Shown in pieces: positions 1 through 6,682 of a stretch of DNA of 20,401 nt. Origin of the DNA: an uncultured Collinsella sp. (GTDB lineage Bacteria > Actinomycetota > Coriobacteriia > Coriobacteriales > Coriobacteriaceae). Position numbers and translations under genes: made by a program. The DNA lies in NCBI GenBank assembly GCA_934654765.1, contig CAKUGX010000025.1, forward strand, positions 1 to 20,401, read 5' to 3'. The first letter of the stretch is position 1; every line of letters begins with the position of its first letter. Below the pieces are notes generated by a model, which was given only the letters and a program-made list of their open reading frames with translations, had not been told where the DNA came from and did no database searches.

Positions 1-142
1 ACGGAGAGCACATTAAGTGCTCTCCGGCTCGTGCGGAACTCGCGATCGACCTTATATGTCTGCCGCCCGGCGGCGGGGCTCCCGCACATCTCAACCTTGG
101 CTGGGTTCTGGCTCAGTGGCAGTCGCTTCGCTTCTGCCCGCC
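1..142 (-). ncRNA. Candidate structured non-coding RNA (possibly raiA-type), 3' end at left edge
   Basis: Read on the minus strand this non-coding stretch has a chain of helices. A GGCAG/CTGCC hairpin (118-122 with 134-138) has an 11-nt loop. AACC/GGTT (93-96 with 104-107) closes a 7-nt loop. An 8-bp long-range helix pairs 80-87 with 31-38, one G-U included, and encloses a GC-rich hairpin (62-74). A perfect 10-bp terminator-like hairpin (2-26) follows. The order helix chain, long-range helix, terminator is typical of a structured leader or independent small RNA. Conserved-looking single-stranded blocks (GGTTGAGATG, ATAAGGTCGATCG) remind me of the raiA RNA motif of Firmicutes and Actinobacteria, but this is from memory. 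A gene it might regulate would lie beyond the left edge. Its 5' end is uncertain and may reach about 215, overlapping the divergent methyltransferase promoter. Confidence 0.45.
2..26 (-). terminator. Perfect 10-bp hairpin, likely intrinsic terminator of the left-edge RNA
   Basis: CGGAGAGCAC and GTGCTCTCCG pair perfectly around a 5-nt loop. On the minus strand the hairpin is followed by one T and then the window ends, so the expected U-tract cannot be seen. On the plus strand no U-tract follows, which favours the minus-strand reading. Confidence 0.5.
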
Positions 143-165
143 TTAGTTGGTGTGGCGGTTTGGCG

Positions 166-194
166 TTGGAGCGGTTCTTTTTCTGATATATGCT
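166..194 (+). promoter_or_regulatory. Possible promoter of the methyltransferase gene
   Basis: TTGGAG (166-171) and TATGCT (189-194) are 17 bp apart. The expected transcription start near 201 gives a leader of about 50 nt that carries the AGGAGG ribosome binding site at 237-242. The match to consensus is moderate. Confidence 0.3.
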
Positions 195-249
195 GGTTGC
201 GGCTCTTCTTTTGGGAGGAGTCGCTTTTTTGTTGCTAGGAGGTTGGCCC

Positions 250-1137
250 GTGGTTGATGGGGAGATTCGTTCTGAGCTGCTTGCTGCGGATTGGAATGGC
301 GAATGGATGCGTCTGCAGGCCGCTCGGCATCGGGCTGATGATTCTTTTGAATGGGATAAGCGAGCTCGACATTTTCGACCTCTTGAGACTGCCCCTTATG
401 CTCGGGATTTTATAAAGCTGTTGGCACTTGAGCCCGGCGAGTCAGTGCTCGATATGGGGTGTGGAGCTGGGTCGATTGCTATTCCGCTTGCGCAAGACGG
501 GCATCCCGTGATTGCAGCTGATTTTTCCCCTGCCATGTTGGGCACGCTTGATGCTGGCATTGAGTACTATGGGCTCGAGGATCGCATTACGCCGCTTGAG
601 CTTGCTTGGGATGATGACTGGGATTTGGTTGGACCGGTCGCGAAAGCGGTGGATGTTGCCTTTGCCAGTCGGTCGGTTACGACGACCAATCTAAAAGACG
701 CGCTTGCCAAGCTTGATCGAACGGCTCGTCGGCGTTGTGCTGTCACGATGGTCGCTAACTCCAGCCCGCGCTATGATCTGCACTTGATGAACGCTATCGG
801 CGCCTCGGTTACCTGCAGCAATGGCTTTGTGTACGCTTTCAACATCCTCATTCAGATGGGTGCGTTGCCGCAGGTTACATACTTTGAATCGCCTCGTCGC
901 GATACCTTCGATAGCCTTGAGGCAGGCGTGGCGGATTTTTCCCGTATGCTCGAGCATGGCAACGAGGATAAGATCGACCGCCTGCGCGACTATATCGCTC
1001 AGCACATGATCGAAAACCCCCATGCCGGCGAGCCGGGCTCCAAGGGCGTGCCGCAGGGGCGCTATATGCTCGACCATATCCGTAAGGTTCGTTGGGCGTT
1101 TATTGCATGGGAACCGGTCTCTGAATCCCGCTCGTAG
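250..1137 (+). CDS. Class I SAM-dependent methyltransferase, 295 aa
   Basis: The protein has the Rossmann SAM-binding signature VLDMGCGAGSIAIPL at about residues 66-80 and the acidic strand-2 end AADFS at about 89-93, as in small-molecule class I methyltransferases. The start is set at GTG 250 because AGGAGG lies 7 nt upstream. The in-frame ATG at 190 has no ribosome binding site and falls inside the likely -10 element, and starting there would add an artificial hydrophobic N-terminus. The N-terminal part (WNGEWMRLQAAR, then FEWDKRARHF) precedes the SAM domain and resembles methyltransferases that I recall beside metal or corrinoid uptake genes, but no such neighbour is in view. The substrate is unknown. 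The gene stands alone, divergent from the RNA at the left edge, and no clear terminator follows it before yhbY. Confidence 0.85.
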   Translation: MVDGEIRSELLAADWNGEWMRLQAARHRADDSFEWDKRARHFRPLETAPYARDFIKLLALEPGESVLDMGCGAGSIAIPLAQDGHPVIAADFSPAMLGTLDAGIEYYGLEDRITPLELAWDDDWDLVGPVAKAVDVAFASRSVTTTNLKDALAKLDRTARRRCAVTMVANSSPRYDLHLMNAIGASVTCSNGFVYAFNILIQMGALPQVTYFESPRRDTFDSLEAGVADFSRMLEHGNEDKIDRLRDYIAQHMIENPHAGEPGSKGVPQGRYMLDHIRKVRWAFIAWEPVSESRS

Positions 1138-1254
1138 CCCGTTTACAGCCCGCACTGCCCATCACCTCGGCATCCGCATTCTTTTTGAACTGGGCAAACG
1201 CGCTCCACACCGCGCCGTTCCTGCGCTATCGTGGGACAGCTCACGTAGATTAAG

Positions 1255-1269
1255 GCCCCGTCGCGGGGC
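1255..1269 (+). other. Short GC hairpin upstream of yhbY
   Basis: GCCCCG and CGGGGC pair perfectly around a TCG loop, 27 nt before the yhbY start codon. No U-tract follows, so it is more likely a leader hairpin than a terminator. The rest of the 158-bp gap before yhbY shows no convincing promoter. Confidence 0.35.
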
Positions 1270-1295
1270 ACCCCATACATAGAAAGCGAGAACCC

Positions 1296-1595
1296 ATGGC
1301 ACTGACAGGAGCCCAGGTCAAGCAGCTTCGCAGCATGGCCCATCACCTCAACCCCGCCATCATCATCGGCAAGTCCGATGTCAACGAGGGCACCGTCGAG
1401 CAGACGGTCGCCTACCTGGAGAAGCACGAGCTCGTTAAGTGCTCCGTGCTCGATGGCTCCAGTCTTTCCGCCCGCGAGGCCGCCGAAGAGCTCGCCGAGC
1501 GCTGCCACGCCGAGGTCGTCCAGGTCATCGGCCGCAAGTTCTCGCTGTATCGCGAGTCCTCGCGCAAGGACATCGAGAAGATCAAGCTCGTCTAA
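1296..1595 (+). CDS. yhbY: YhbY-family CRM-domain RNA-binding protein, 99 aa
   Basis: The whole 99-residue protein is a single CRM (chloroplast RNA splicing and ribosome maturation) domain. It starts LTGAQVKQLRSMAHHLNPAIIIGKSDVNEG, with the loop around IGKSDVNEG at residues 26-34, and ends with a basic strand (VIGRKFSLYRESSRKD). In bacteria the family binds pre-50S ribosomal particles and takes part in ribosome assembly. Length matches the usual 95-105 residues. The ribosome binding site before ATG 1296 is weak (GCGAG). It is monocistronic, followed by a strong terminator, and converges with the large regulator gene on the opposite strand. Confidence 0.93.
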   Translation: MALTGAQVKQLRSMAHHLNPAIIIGKSDVNEGTVEQTVAYLEKHELVKCSVLDGSSLSAREAAEELAERCHAEVVQVIGRKFSLYRESSRKDIEKIKLV

Positions 1596-1633
1596 GAGCC
1601 AATGATCCGGCGATCCAACACATAGCAAGCTTA

Positions 1634-1666
1634 CGGGTGCCCAAGTACTTCGGGCGCCCGTTTTTT
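1634..1666 (+). terminator. Intrinsic terminator of yhbY
   Basis: CGGGTGCCC (1634-1642) pairs with GGGCGCCCG (1652-1660) with one G-U pair, followed by six T residues at 1661-1666. On the minus strand there is no good U-tract after the hairpin, so it mainly serves yhbY, although the convergent gene ends right at it. Confidence 0.9.
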
Positions 1667-4664
1667 ATCGCTCGACCAGTACGCGGTTGAGCCGCCCCTC
1701 CACCAAGCGCTCGTATAGACGCCGCGTCTCGGGCTCGGGCACGCCATTGACCTGCTCCCTCAGATGGTGCATATGCCCACTGTATAGCTCGACGATATCG
1801 CGCCGCCGCCCCGCCGCACTGTAGACACGCATGGCGCAGCGCACCATATCCTCACGCGCCGTTTCCTGTCGAAGCCCCGACTCCGCCAGCCAAATCGCCG
1901 ACTGCAAATCGTTTTCTTCTAGAGCGGCATTGGCCCCCTTAATCATGCAATCGATGTACTTTGACTGCATAATGCGTCGCATACGCAAAAAATAGGTGGG
2001 ATTACAGCCATTGGGAACATACAGCGGTCCGGCATAAAGCTGCTCAATCTTAAGGCACAGCTCAACTAAATGGGGCCCGCGCGCACCCGTGCGATTTCCC
2101 AAAACCTCGCGGCTTATCTGGTCAAACAGCCGTACATCGGTCTTGACGTAGTCGCCGTTGAGTCCGATGCATTCATTTTGGATGAGCACACACGACTTGC
2201 CATCCGGCGTCGGTCCCAAAGCCGACCGCAAGCGCGATATCGTCGAGTACAGGTTGTTGCGGGCGCTATTGAACTCGGCATGGGGCCACAACTCCATGGC
2301 CAGCGTCTCACGATCGACGAGCGCATCCATGCCCAGCGCAAGCCGCTCGGCAAGTGTCGCCGCCTTCTTGCGGCGCCACATTTTGTCCGTGATGGGAAAC
2401 CCGTCGCGCTCGGCGCGAAACGCGCCAAAAATGCGAATCTCGATATGGTCAATGGTATCAACGGCTTCAACCTCGCCGGCCTGGAACAGGCGCTCGCCCT
2501 CCCCTTCCAAATCGTCGCGCAGCGAGTACCGCGACAGCTCGCGCACGGGAAGCTTCTTGCGAATCCTGGTCGCCGGCTCGCCCAGACAATGCATGGCAAG
2601 GCGCGCAAAGAGCCGATACGATGGCTCCAGAATCCCCGCGCGATTCATGGACATCCAGGCCGCAAGATCGCTATCTCGCCCCGCGCAGGCCAAATGCAGC
2701 GCCACCATCCAGGCCTCCGCTCCACCAACCTGCGTCTGGCTTATATCGAGCAACTCCGCTTCCTCGCGCACCGAAACCATCGAGGTGTTACGCAGATATG
2801 CCGCGCGCTCCAGCAGCAATGCGTTATCGCGCATGTACGCAATCGACTCCTCGGCAAGTTTGAGCACTTGGACCGCACGGAACTTTGCATTAACCGGCCG
2901 TCCCTCTGCCAGCGACTGCCAGCCTTCTAGCAACAGGCCAAACAGCTGAATCTGGTTGTCGCGCATGCGCACGGCAAAACGATCGAGCTCGTTGAACGCC
3001 GCGTCGTCGGTTACCGGCAGGCCGGAAAGGAGCCGCCGTGCCGCCAACACCATGCGCACCCAGATAGCCATCGCCTTAAGCCCACGTACGTCGAGCGCCT
3101 CCCGCACCACCGCCATCTCGTCGTCGCGCTCGTCGGTTCCCGTAAACGACCCGTCAAAGAGCTCCACCAGCATGCTATCGGCCCGTATAACAATCCCCGC
3201 GATGTCGAGCTCACAGTCGTAGGCCTTGCTCGTTTTGAGCTGCTGTAGAACGCCGCCGTCATCTCCCCGCTCGGTCAGGCATCGCTTGACCTCAATATGC
3301 GCGGACAGCATGTCGAGTGCGGTGTGGGACGTCTCAATTTCTGGCACGGCCAGGTTCGTAGGAAGCCCAAGCCCGTTGTCCCCATAGCAAACAGCCGCCA
3401 GTGTCTGGGCCGCCCTCCATGAAACAGGGTCTATTTCGCAGGCCGCTCGTTCGCCCCCGCGCTCGATGACCGATGCCATATAGCGAGCGAGCTTTGTATT
3501 GGACACGCTGACCGCTGCCAAATACACGCCAAGCGCCTCGGCAGGCGTTGGCTCTGGAGCCGGATCCTCGGCATCGATCGTGCCCAGCGCTGCTCGGCAG
3601 ATATCGGCCCCGTGCCCCGTCAGAGCCAGATCGACCCCATACTGCCCAGCAAGTTCAAGGACCGCATCACGGTCCAAAAAGGCGTCCGCCAGGCCCATCG
3701 CCGCATCGCATCGGCCCGCCTTAAGCAAAATCCGGGCCGCCCTCGGAACAAGTTCGGGGCGAACCTCGGCCACCAACTTACGCAAGCGCAAGCGTCCGTT
3801 ATCCTCCGTGCCCAGACACGTAAAACTCCGCTCGGCGGGGTCCAAGCCAAAGATCGGGTAGTCGCGTACGAAGTAGGACTGGTCGACCATCGATAGCCTC
3901 ACCCCGCAAGCCTCGAGTTCTGCGATATTGCCCTCGCCCATCAAAATCATGAGACATGCCACGCAAAACAGTGCATTATTGTCGAGCGAAGCCAGATCGA
4001 CAAGTGCCGCGCCATATACGTTGACAATCTCGTTTTCGAGCAGACCGGCTACGTCGCCTTGGCCATACAGACCCGTCTGCAATGCCGAAACGAGCTCGGG
4101 CACGCCCTGCGTAAGCTGATAAAAGTCGAGCGATGTGCTGATCGAAAACGCCGATGCCCACGCCGAATACTCATAGGCATGCACCTTGAGCATCTGCGCA
4201 TTGATCTTAACCGAATCGCCCAGCCCATGAATCAGCTGACGATTTGAAGGACGGCAGGAGATAAAGACCCCTACCCCCATAGCGCGCAGGCCGCGAATCC
4301 TGTCGATGAGGTCTTCGGTATCGCGCTGATCGAGGTTTGGCACATTATCAATCGCGATAAGGGAGTGCGGTTTGTCTTTGAGTTCTTCGGTAACCACCTC
4401 GAGCTGCATAAACACCTCGCGCCCAATGGCGCGATCGGCCTCGATAATCCGCACGGGGCCTCGCGTCGGGTCGCATTTAACCTCATGGGTGTACTGCAGC
4501 AGCACCGAGGTCTTCCCAAACCCGTCGGGCGCATAAAGAACCACGATGCCGGCCTTTCGGCCCTTGGCGAGAAGCTCATTCATCAAGCGTTCGCGTCGCA
4601 CCATATAGCCACCGCCCAGCGGCATCAGCTCGAGGTCGTCCATACTGCCCAAATCGTTTACCAT
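1665..4664 (-). CDS. STAND-type ATPase transcriptional regulator with C-terminal winged helix and BTAD domain, 999 aa
   Basis: The N-terminus has a P-loop ATPase: Walker A APDGFGKT at residues 45-52, Walker B SLIAIDNV at about 101-108 and an arginine-bearing strand SCRPS near 136-140. This is the layout of MalT/AfsR-like STAND regulators, in which nucleotide binding gates activity. Residues about 200-730 are helical and probably form repeats that sense a ligand or partner. From about 741 a winged-helix DNA-binding domain (RIFGAFRAERDGFPITDKMWRRKKA, then TLAMELWPH and NNLYSTISRLRSALG) is followed by a bacterial transcriptional activation domain of TPR type (about 840-985). In classic SARP regulators the winged helix and BTAD are N-terminal; here they are C-terminal. 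ATG 4664 is well supported by GAGGAG 5 nt upstream. No target gene is evident nearby, and the signal it senses is unknown. Confidence 0.85.
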   Translation of the reverse strand: MVNDLGSMDDLELMPLGGGYMVRRERLMNELLAKGRKAGIVVLYAPDGFGKTSVLLQYTHEVKCDPTRGPVRIIEADRAIGREVFMQLEVVTEELKDKPHSLIAIDNVPNLDQRDTEDLIDRIRGLRAMGVGVFISCRPSNRQLIHGLGDSVKINAQMLKVHAYEYSAWASAFSISTSLDFYQLTQGVPELVSALQTGLYGQGDVAGLLENEIVNVYGAALVDLASLDNNALFCVACLMILMGEGNIAELEACGVRLSMVDQSYFVRDYPIFGLDPAERSFTCLGTEDNGRLRLRKLVAEVRPELVPRAARILLKAGRCDAAMGLADAFLDRDAVLELAGQYGVDLALTGHGADICRAALGTIDAEDPAPEPTPAEALGVYLAAVSVSNTKLARYMASVIERGGERAACEIDPVSWRAAQTLAAVCYGDNGLGLPTNLAVPEIETSHTALDMLSAHIEVKRCLTERGDDGGVLQQLKTSKAYDCELDIAGIVIRADSMLVELFDGSFTGTDERDDEMAVVREALDVRGLKAMAIWVRMVLAARRLLSGLPVTDDAAFNELDRFAVRMRDNQIQLFGLLLEGWQSLAEGRPVNAKFRAVQVLKLAEESIAYMRDNALLLERAAYLRNTSMVSVREEAELLDISQTQVGGAEAWMVALHLACAGRDSDLAAWMSMNRAGILEPSYRLFARLAMHCLGEPATRIRKKLPVRELSRYSLRDDLEGEGERLFQAGEVEAVDTIDHIEIRIFGAFRAERDGFPITDKMWRRKKAATLAERLALGMDALVDRETLAMELWPHAEFNSARNNLYSTISRLRSALGPTPDGKSCVLIQNECIGLNGDYVKTDVRLFDQISREVLGNRTGARGPHLVELCLKIEQLYAGPLYVPNGCNPTYFLRMRRIMQSKYIDCMIKGANAALEENDLQSAIWLAESGLRQETAREDMVRCAMRVYSAAGRRRDIVELYSGHMHHLREQVNGVPEPETRRLYERLVEGRLNRVLVER

Positions 4665-4675
4665 GCCCGCTCCTC

Positions 4676-5052
4676 AACTCGACCGTATGGACACTGTAGC
4701 CGCAAGACCATACAAGCCGCGCTATGAATAGAGCGACCTTGTGTTTTAGGTTGTCTTTTGGTACGCAAGCGGCAAGTTTTTGTACAGCGAGGGCCGATTC
4801 TTATTAATCCCCCGACTAATCGGTCTTTAAGCAGGTAAATGAGCTTGTCAGCTTGTCCCATCTAAGCGGCAGTGTAACGCAAATGAACAAGGTTCAGCCA
4901 TGTCATTCAACTCGCCTAGCACCCGCTACCGTCTACGACCTTTTAGTGGCATTTTTGCATAGAATCTGGTATGGAATGAATCAAGCTGTTTGACATCCGG
5001 CATTCGCCAAGCTTGCGGCAAGATTTTGGTCAAGCGGGCGGAAAGGGATAAC
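4676..5052. other. Gene-free stretch upstream of the STAND regulator
   Basis: No credible coding region is seen here. On the minus strand a weak promoter candidate reads TTGATT, 17 bp, TATGCA around 4952-4984, far upstream of the regulator start. CCGATT (4795-4800) and AATCGG (4819-4824) form an inverted repeat that could be an operator. A tandem AGCTTGTC repeat lies near 4844-4858. None of these is strong. The long AT-richer leader suggests that regulation of the 999-residue regulator happens here. Confidence 0.4.
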
Positions 5053-5078
5053 AAAAAGGCCCCCGCAAAGCGGAGGCC
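5053..5078 (-). terminator. Intrinsic terminator of nagB
   Basis: On the minus strand GGCCTCCGC, a TTT loop and GCGGGGGCC (one G-U pair) are followed by TTTTTG. It lies 35 nt after the nagB stop codon. Confidence 0.93.
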
Positions 5079-5112
5079 TTAGGCAAGGCTATGTCGAGGT
5101 GCAGGATTCGCG

Positions 5113-5841
5113 CTACTCGCAGAGCGAAAGGGCAGCCTCGTCGGCAACGACAACGCAGTTGGTGTGCAGCTGCAGGATCGAAGCCGGGCACGCGGGCGTA
5201 ACCGGGCCATAGCACATGTCATGCACGGCCTGAGCCTTGGCCTCGCCGTTGGCGACGACCAGGATCATGCGGGCATACATGATGGTCTGGGTGCCCATGG
5301 TGTAGGCCTGACGGGGAACGTCGTCGATGCTGTCGAACAGGCGGCTGTTGGCCTGAATGGTGCTCTCGGTGAGGTCGACACAGTGCGTGCCCTTGGAGAA
5401 GTGGTCATCGGGCTCGTTGAAGCCGATGTGGCCGTTGTTGCCAATGCCGAGCAGCTGCAGATCCGGGTAACCGGCGGCGGCGACGATCTTGTCGTACTCG
5501 GAGCAGGCAGCGGCGGCGTCGGGGTTGGAACCGTCGGGCACATGCGTGTTGTTCAGGTCGATGTTGATGTGATCGAAGAAGTTCTCACGCATGAAATAGT
5601 GATAGCTCTGGGGATCGTCGTGCGAAAGGCCGCGATACTCGTCCAGGTTGTAGGTGCTGACCTCAACAAAGTCGACGTCGCCCTTCTCGTACCAAGCAGC
5701 GAGCTGCTTGTAGGCACCGATCGGGGTGGAGCCGGTGGCAAGGCCCAGCACGCAGTCGGGCTTGAGAATAACCTGCGCCGAGATGATATTGGCCGCCTTG
5801 CGGCTCATATCCTCGTAGTCTTTAGCTTTAATGATCTTCAT
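5113..5841 (-). CDS. nagB: Glucosamine-6-phosphate deaminase NagB, 242 aa
   Basis: NagB converts glucosamine-6-phosphate to fructose-6-phosphate and ammonia in the cytoplasm, feeding amino sugars into glycolysis. Visible are the phosphate-binding loop LGLATGSTPIG (32-42), the catalytic base region NLDEYRGL with D67, and GIGNNGHIGFNEP (132-144) with catalytic H138 and E143. The position of E. coli Asp141 is Asn136 here, as in the short, non-allosteric Bacillus-type enzymes. At 242 residues it belongs to that short group. The start is the internal ATG 5841, with GAAAGGA 6 nt upstream; an upstream in-frame extension has no ribosome binding site and a non-homologous sequence. It lies downstream of the IIA gene on the same strand, separated by a 272-bp hairpin-rich leader, and has its own terminator. 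Confidence 0.96.
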   Translation of the reverse strand: MKIIKAKDYEDMSRKAANIISAQVILKPDCVLGLATGSTPIGAYKQLAAWYEKGDVDFVEVSTYNLDEYRGLSHDDPQSYHYFMRENFFDHINIDLNNTHVPDGSNPDAAAACSEYDKIVAAAGYPDLQLLGIGNNGHIGFNEPDDHFSKGTHCVDLTESTIQANSRLFDSIDDVPRQAYTMGTQTIMYARMILVVANGEAKAQAVHDMCYGPVTPACPASILQLHTNCVVVADEAALSLCE

Positions 5842-6113
5842 TACGCGTCCTTTCTCGTACAAGAGAGGCAAGGCTCCCCTTACAAGCACTTGCCCGCGGC
5901 CCGCGTCGGCCGCAACCAACGTGTGCGGCCACCAGGGCGAGGTCGCGTAATGTATGTGTCTCGTGTCTAGCCGCGTCGAGGCCCCTGCCCGTCCACGGTG
6001 ACCCGAAGCCTTTTAGCTTCGGACAAATCCCATCTTGCCACGGAGGGCGTCCTCTTTCAAGGGCGCCCTCCGTAAACGTGTTTGAATTGTAGGCTAATGG
6101 CCACGTGCACTTG
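5842..6113 (-). promoter_or_regulatory. Hairpin-rich 272-bp leader between the IIA gene and nagB
   Basis: Three strong inverted repeats lie in this non-coding gap. One is GGCCGC/GCGGCC (5908-5913 with 5925-5930, 11-nt loop). The second is CCGAAGC/GCTTCGG (6003-6009 with 6016-6022, 6-nt loop). The third is a long hairpin at 6040-6073, listed separately. None is followed by a U-tract. A promoter is not obvious. The stretch may be a regulatory leader controlling nagB, or processing signals within a longer transcript. Confidence 0.4.
6040..6073 (-). terminator. Strong hairpin after the IIA gene, possible terminator or processing site
   Basis: ACGGAGGGCG (6040-6049) and CGCCCTCCGT (6064-6073) pair perfectly. 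The stem goes on inwards with CCT/AGG to a 6-nt loop, interrupted only by one position that is G-U on the plus strand and C-A on the minus strand. No T-run follows on either strand, so classical Rho-independent termination is doubtful. It starts 40 nt after the stop codon of the IIA gene. Confidence 0.4.
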
Positions 6114-6611
6114 CTAGCGCTCGCGAGCAACGATGAGCTGGTCCATCTCTTCGACATGCACGCCAACGGAGCCCTTGATGCTCGAGAACTCAACAGAGTT
6201 GCACACCAAGATGGGAACCGTCACATCGTAGCCCTCGGCAGCAATTGCCTCGCGATCGAACTCAATGAGCACATCGCCCTTATGGACGATGTCACCCACT
6301 TGCGCATGTACGGTAAAGTGCTTGCCCTCAAGCTGAACAGTGTCCAAACCAACGTGGATGAGCACGTCCAAGCCATCGACCGTGTTAAGCGCAACGGCAT
6401 GACCCGTGGGAAAAATCGCTTCGACCTTGGCGTCCGCCGGCGCGATCACGCGCGTTCCGGTGGGCTGAATCGCCACACCCTGACCCAAAAGACCGGTGGC
6501 AAACGTCTGATCGTTTACCTCGGAAAGCGGAATGACGTCGCCCGAGATGGGAGCATCCAGCGTAAGGACTCGACCACGCATACCAAAAGACCTTAGGACT
6601 TTAGTGAACAT
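6114..6611 (-). CDS. Stand-alone PTS glucose-type EIIA domain protein (Crr-like), 165 aa
   Basis: The protein consists of one EIIA-Glc domain. It carries the pocket histidine H71 (PTGHAVAL) and the phosphoryl-accepting histidine H86 in VLIHVGLDTVQLEG, equivalent to His75 and His90 of E. coli IIA-Glc. It takes phosphate from HPr and passes it to a membrane IIBC protein that lacks its own IIA; no such partner is in view. The neighbours glmM and nagB suggest N-acetylglucosamine or glucosamine as a likely substrate, but glucose is equally possible. The start is ATG 6611 with GAGGGGG just upstream; a TTG seven codons earlier has no ribosome binding site. It lies 71 bp after glmM, without a visible terminator between them, so the two are probably co-transcribed. 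Confidence 0.92.
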   Translation of the reverse strand: MFTKVLRSFGMRGRVLTLDAPISGDVIPLSEVNDQTFATGLLGQGVAIQPTGTRVIAPADAKVEAIFPTGHAVALNTVDGLDVLIHVGLDTVQLEGKHFTVHAQVGDIVHKGDVLIEFDREAIAAEGYDVTVPILVCNSVEFSSIKGSVGVHVEEMDQLIVARER

Positions 6612-6682
6612 GCTCCCCCTCGGACATACCAATCGACCAAAATAGCCTTAACAGTTTACCACTTGGCACTCGTTTTTGACCA

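Noticed and set aside
190..249. Upstream ATG of the methyltransferase frame
   Set aside because: No ribosome binding site, overlaps the likely -10 region, and would add a hydrophobic N-terminus not expected of the family; GTG 250 has AGGAGG.
1..250. Cobalamin riboswitch on the minus strand (GCCACTG present)
   Set aside because: GCCACTG occurs, but neither a B12 box (AGYCMGGAGACCTGCC) nor the other conserved blocks are seen; the pairing pattern also differs.
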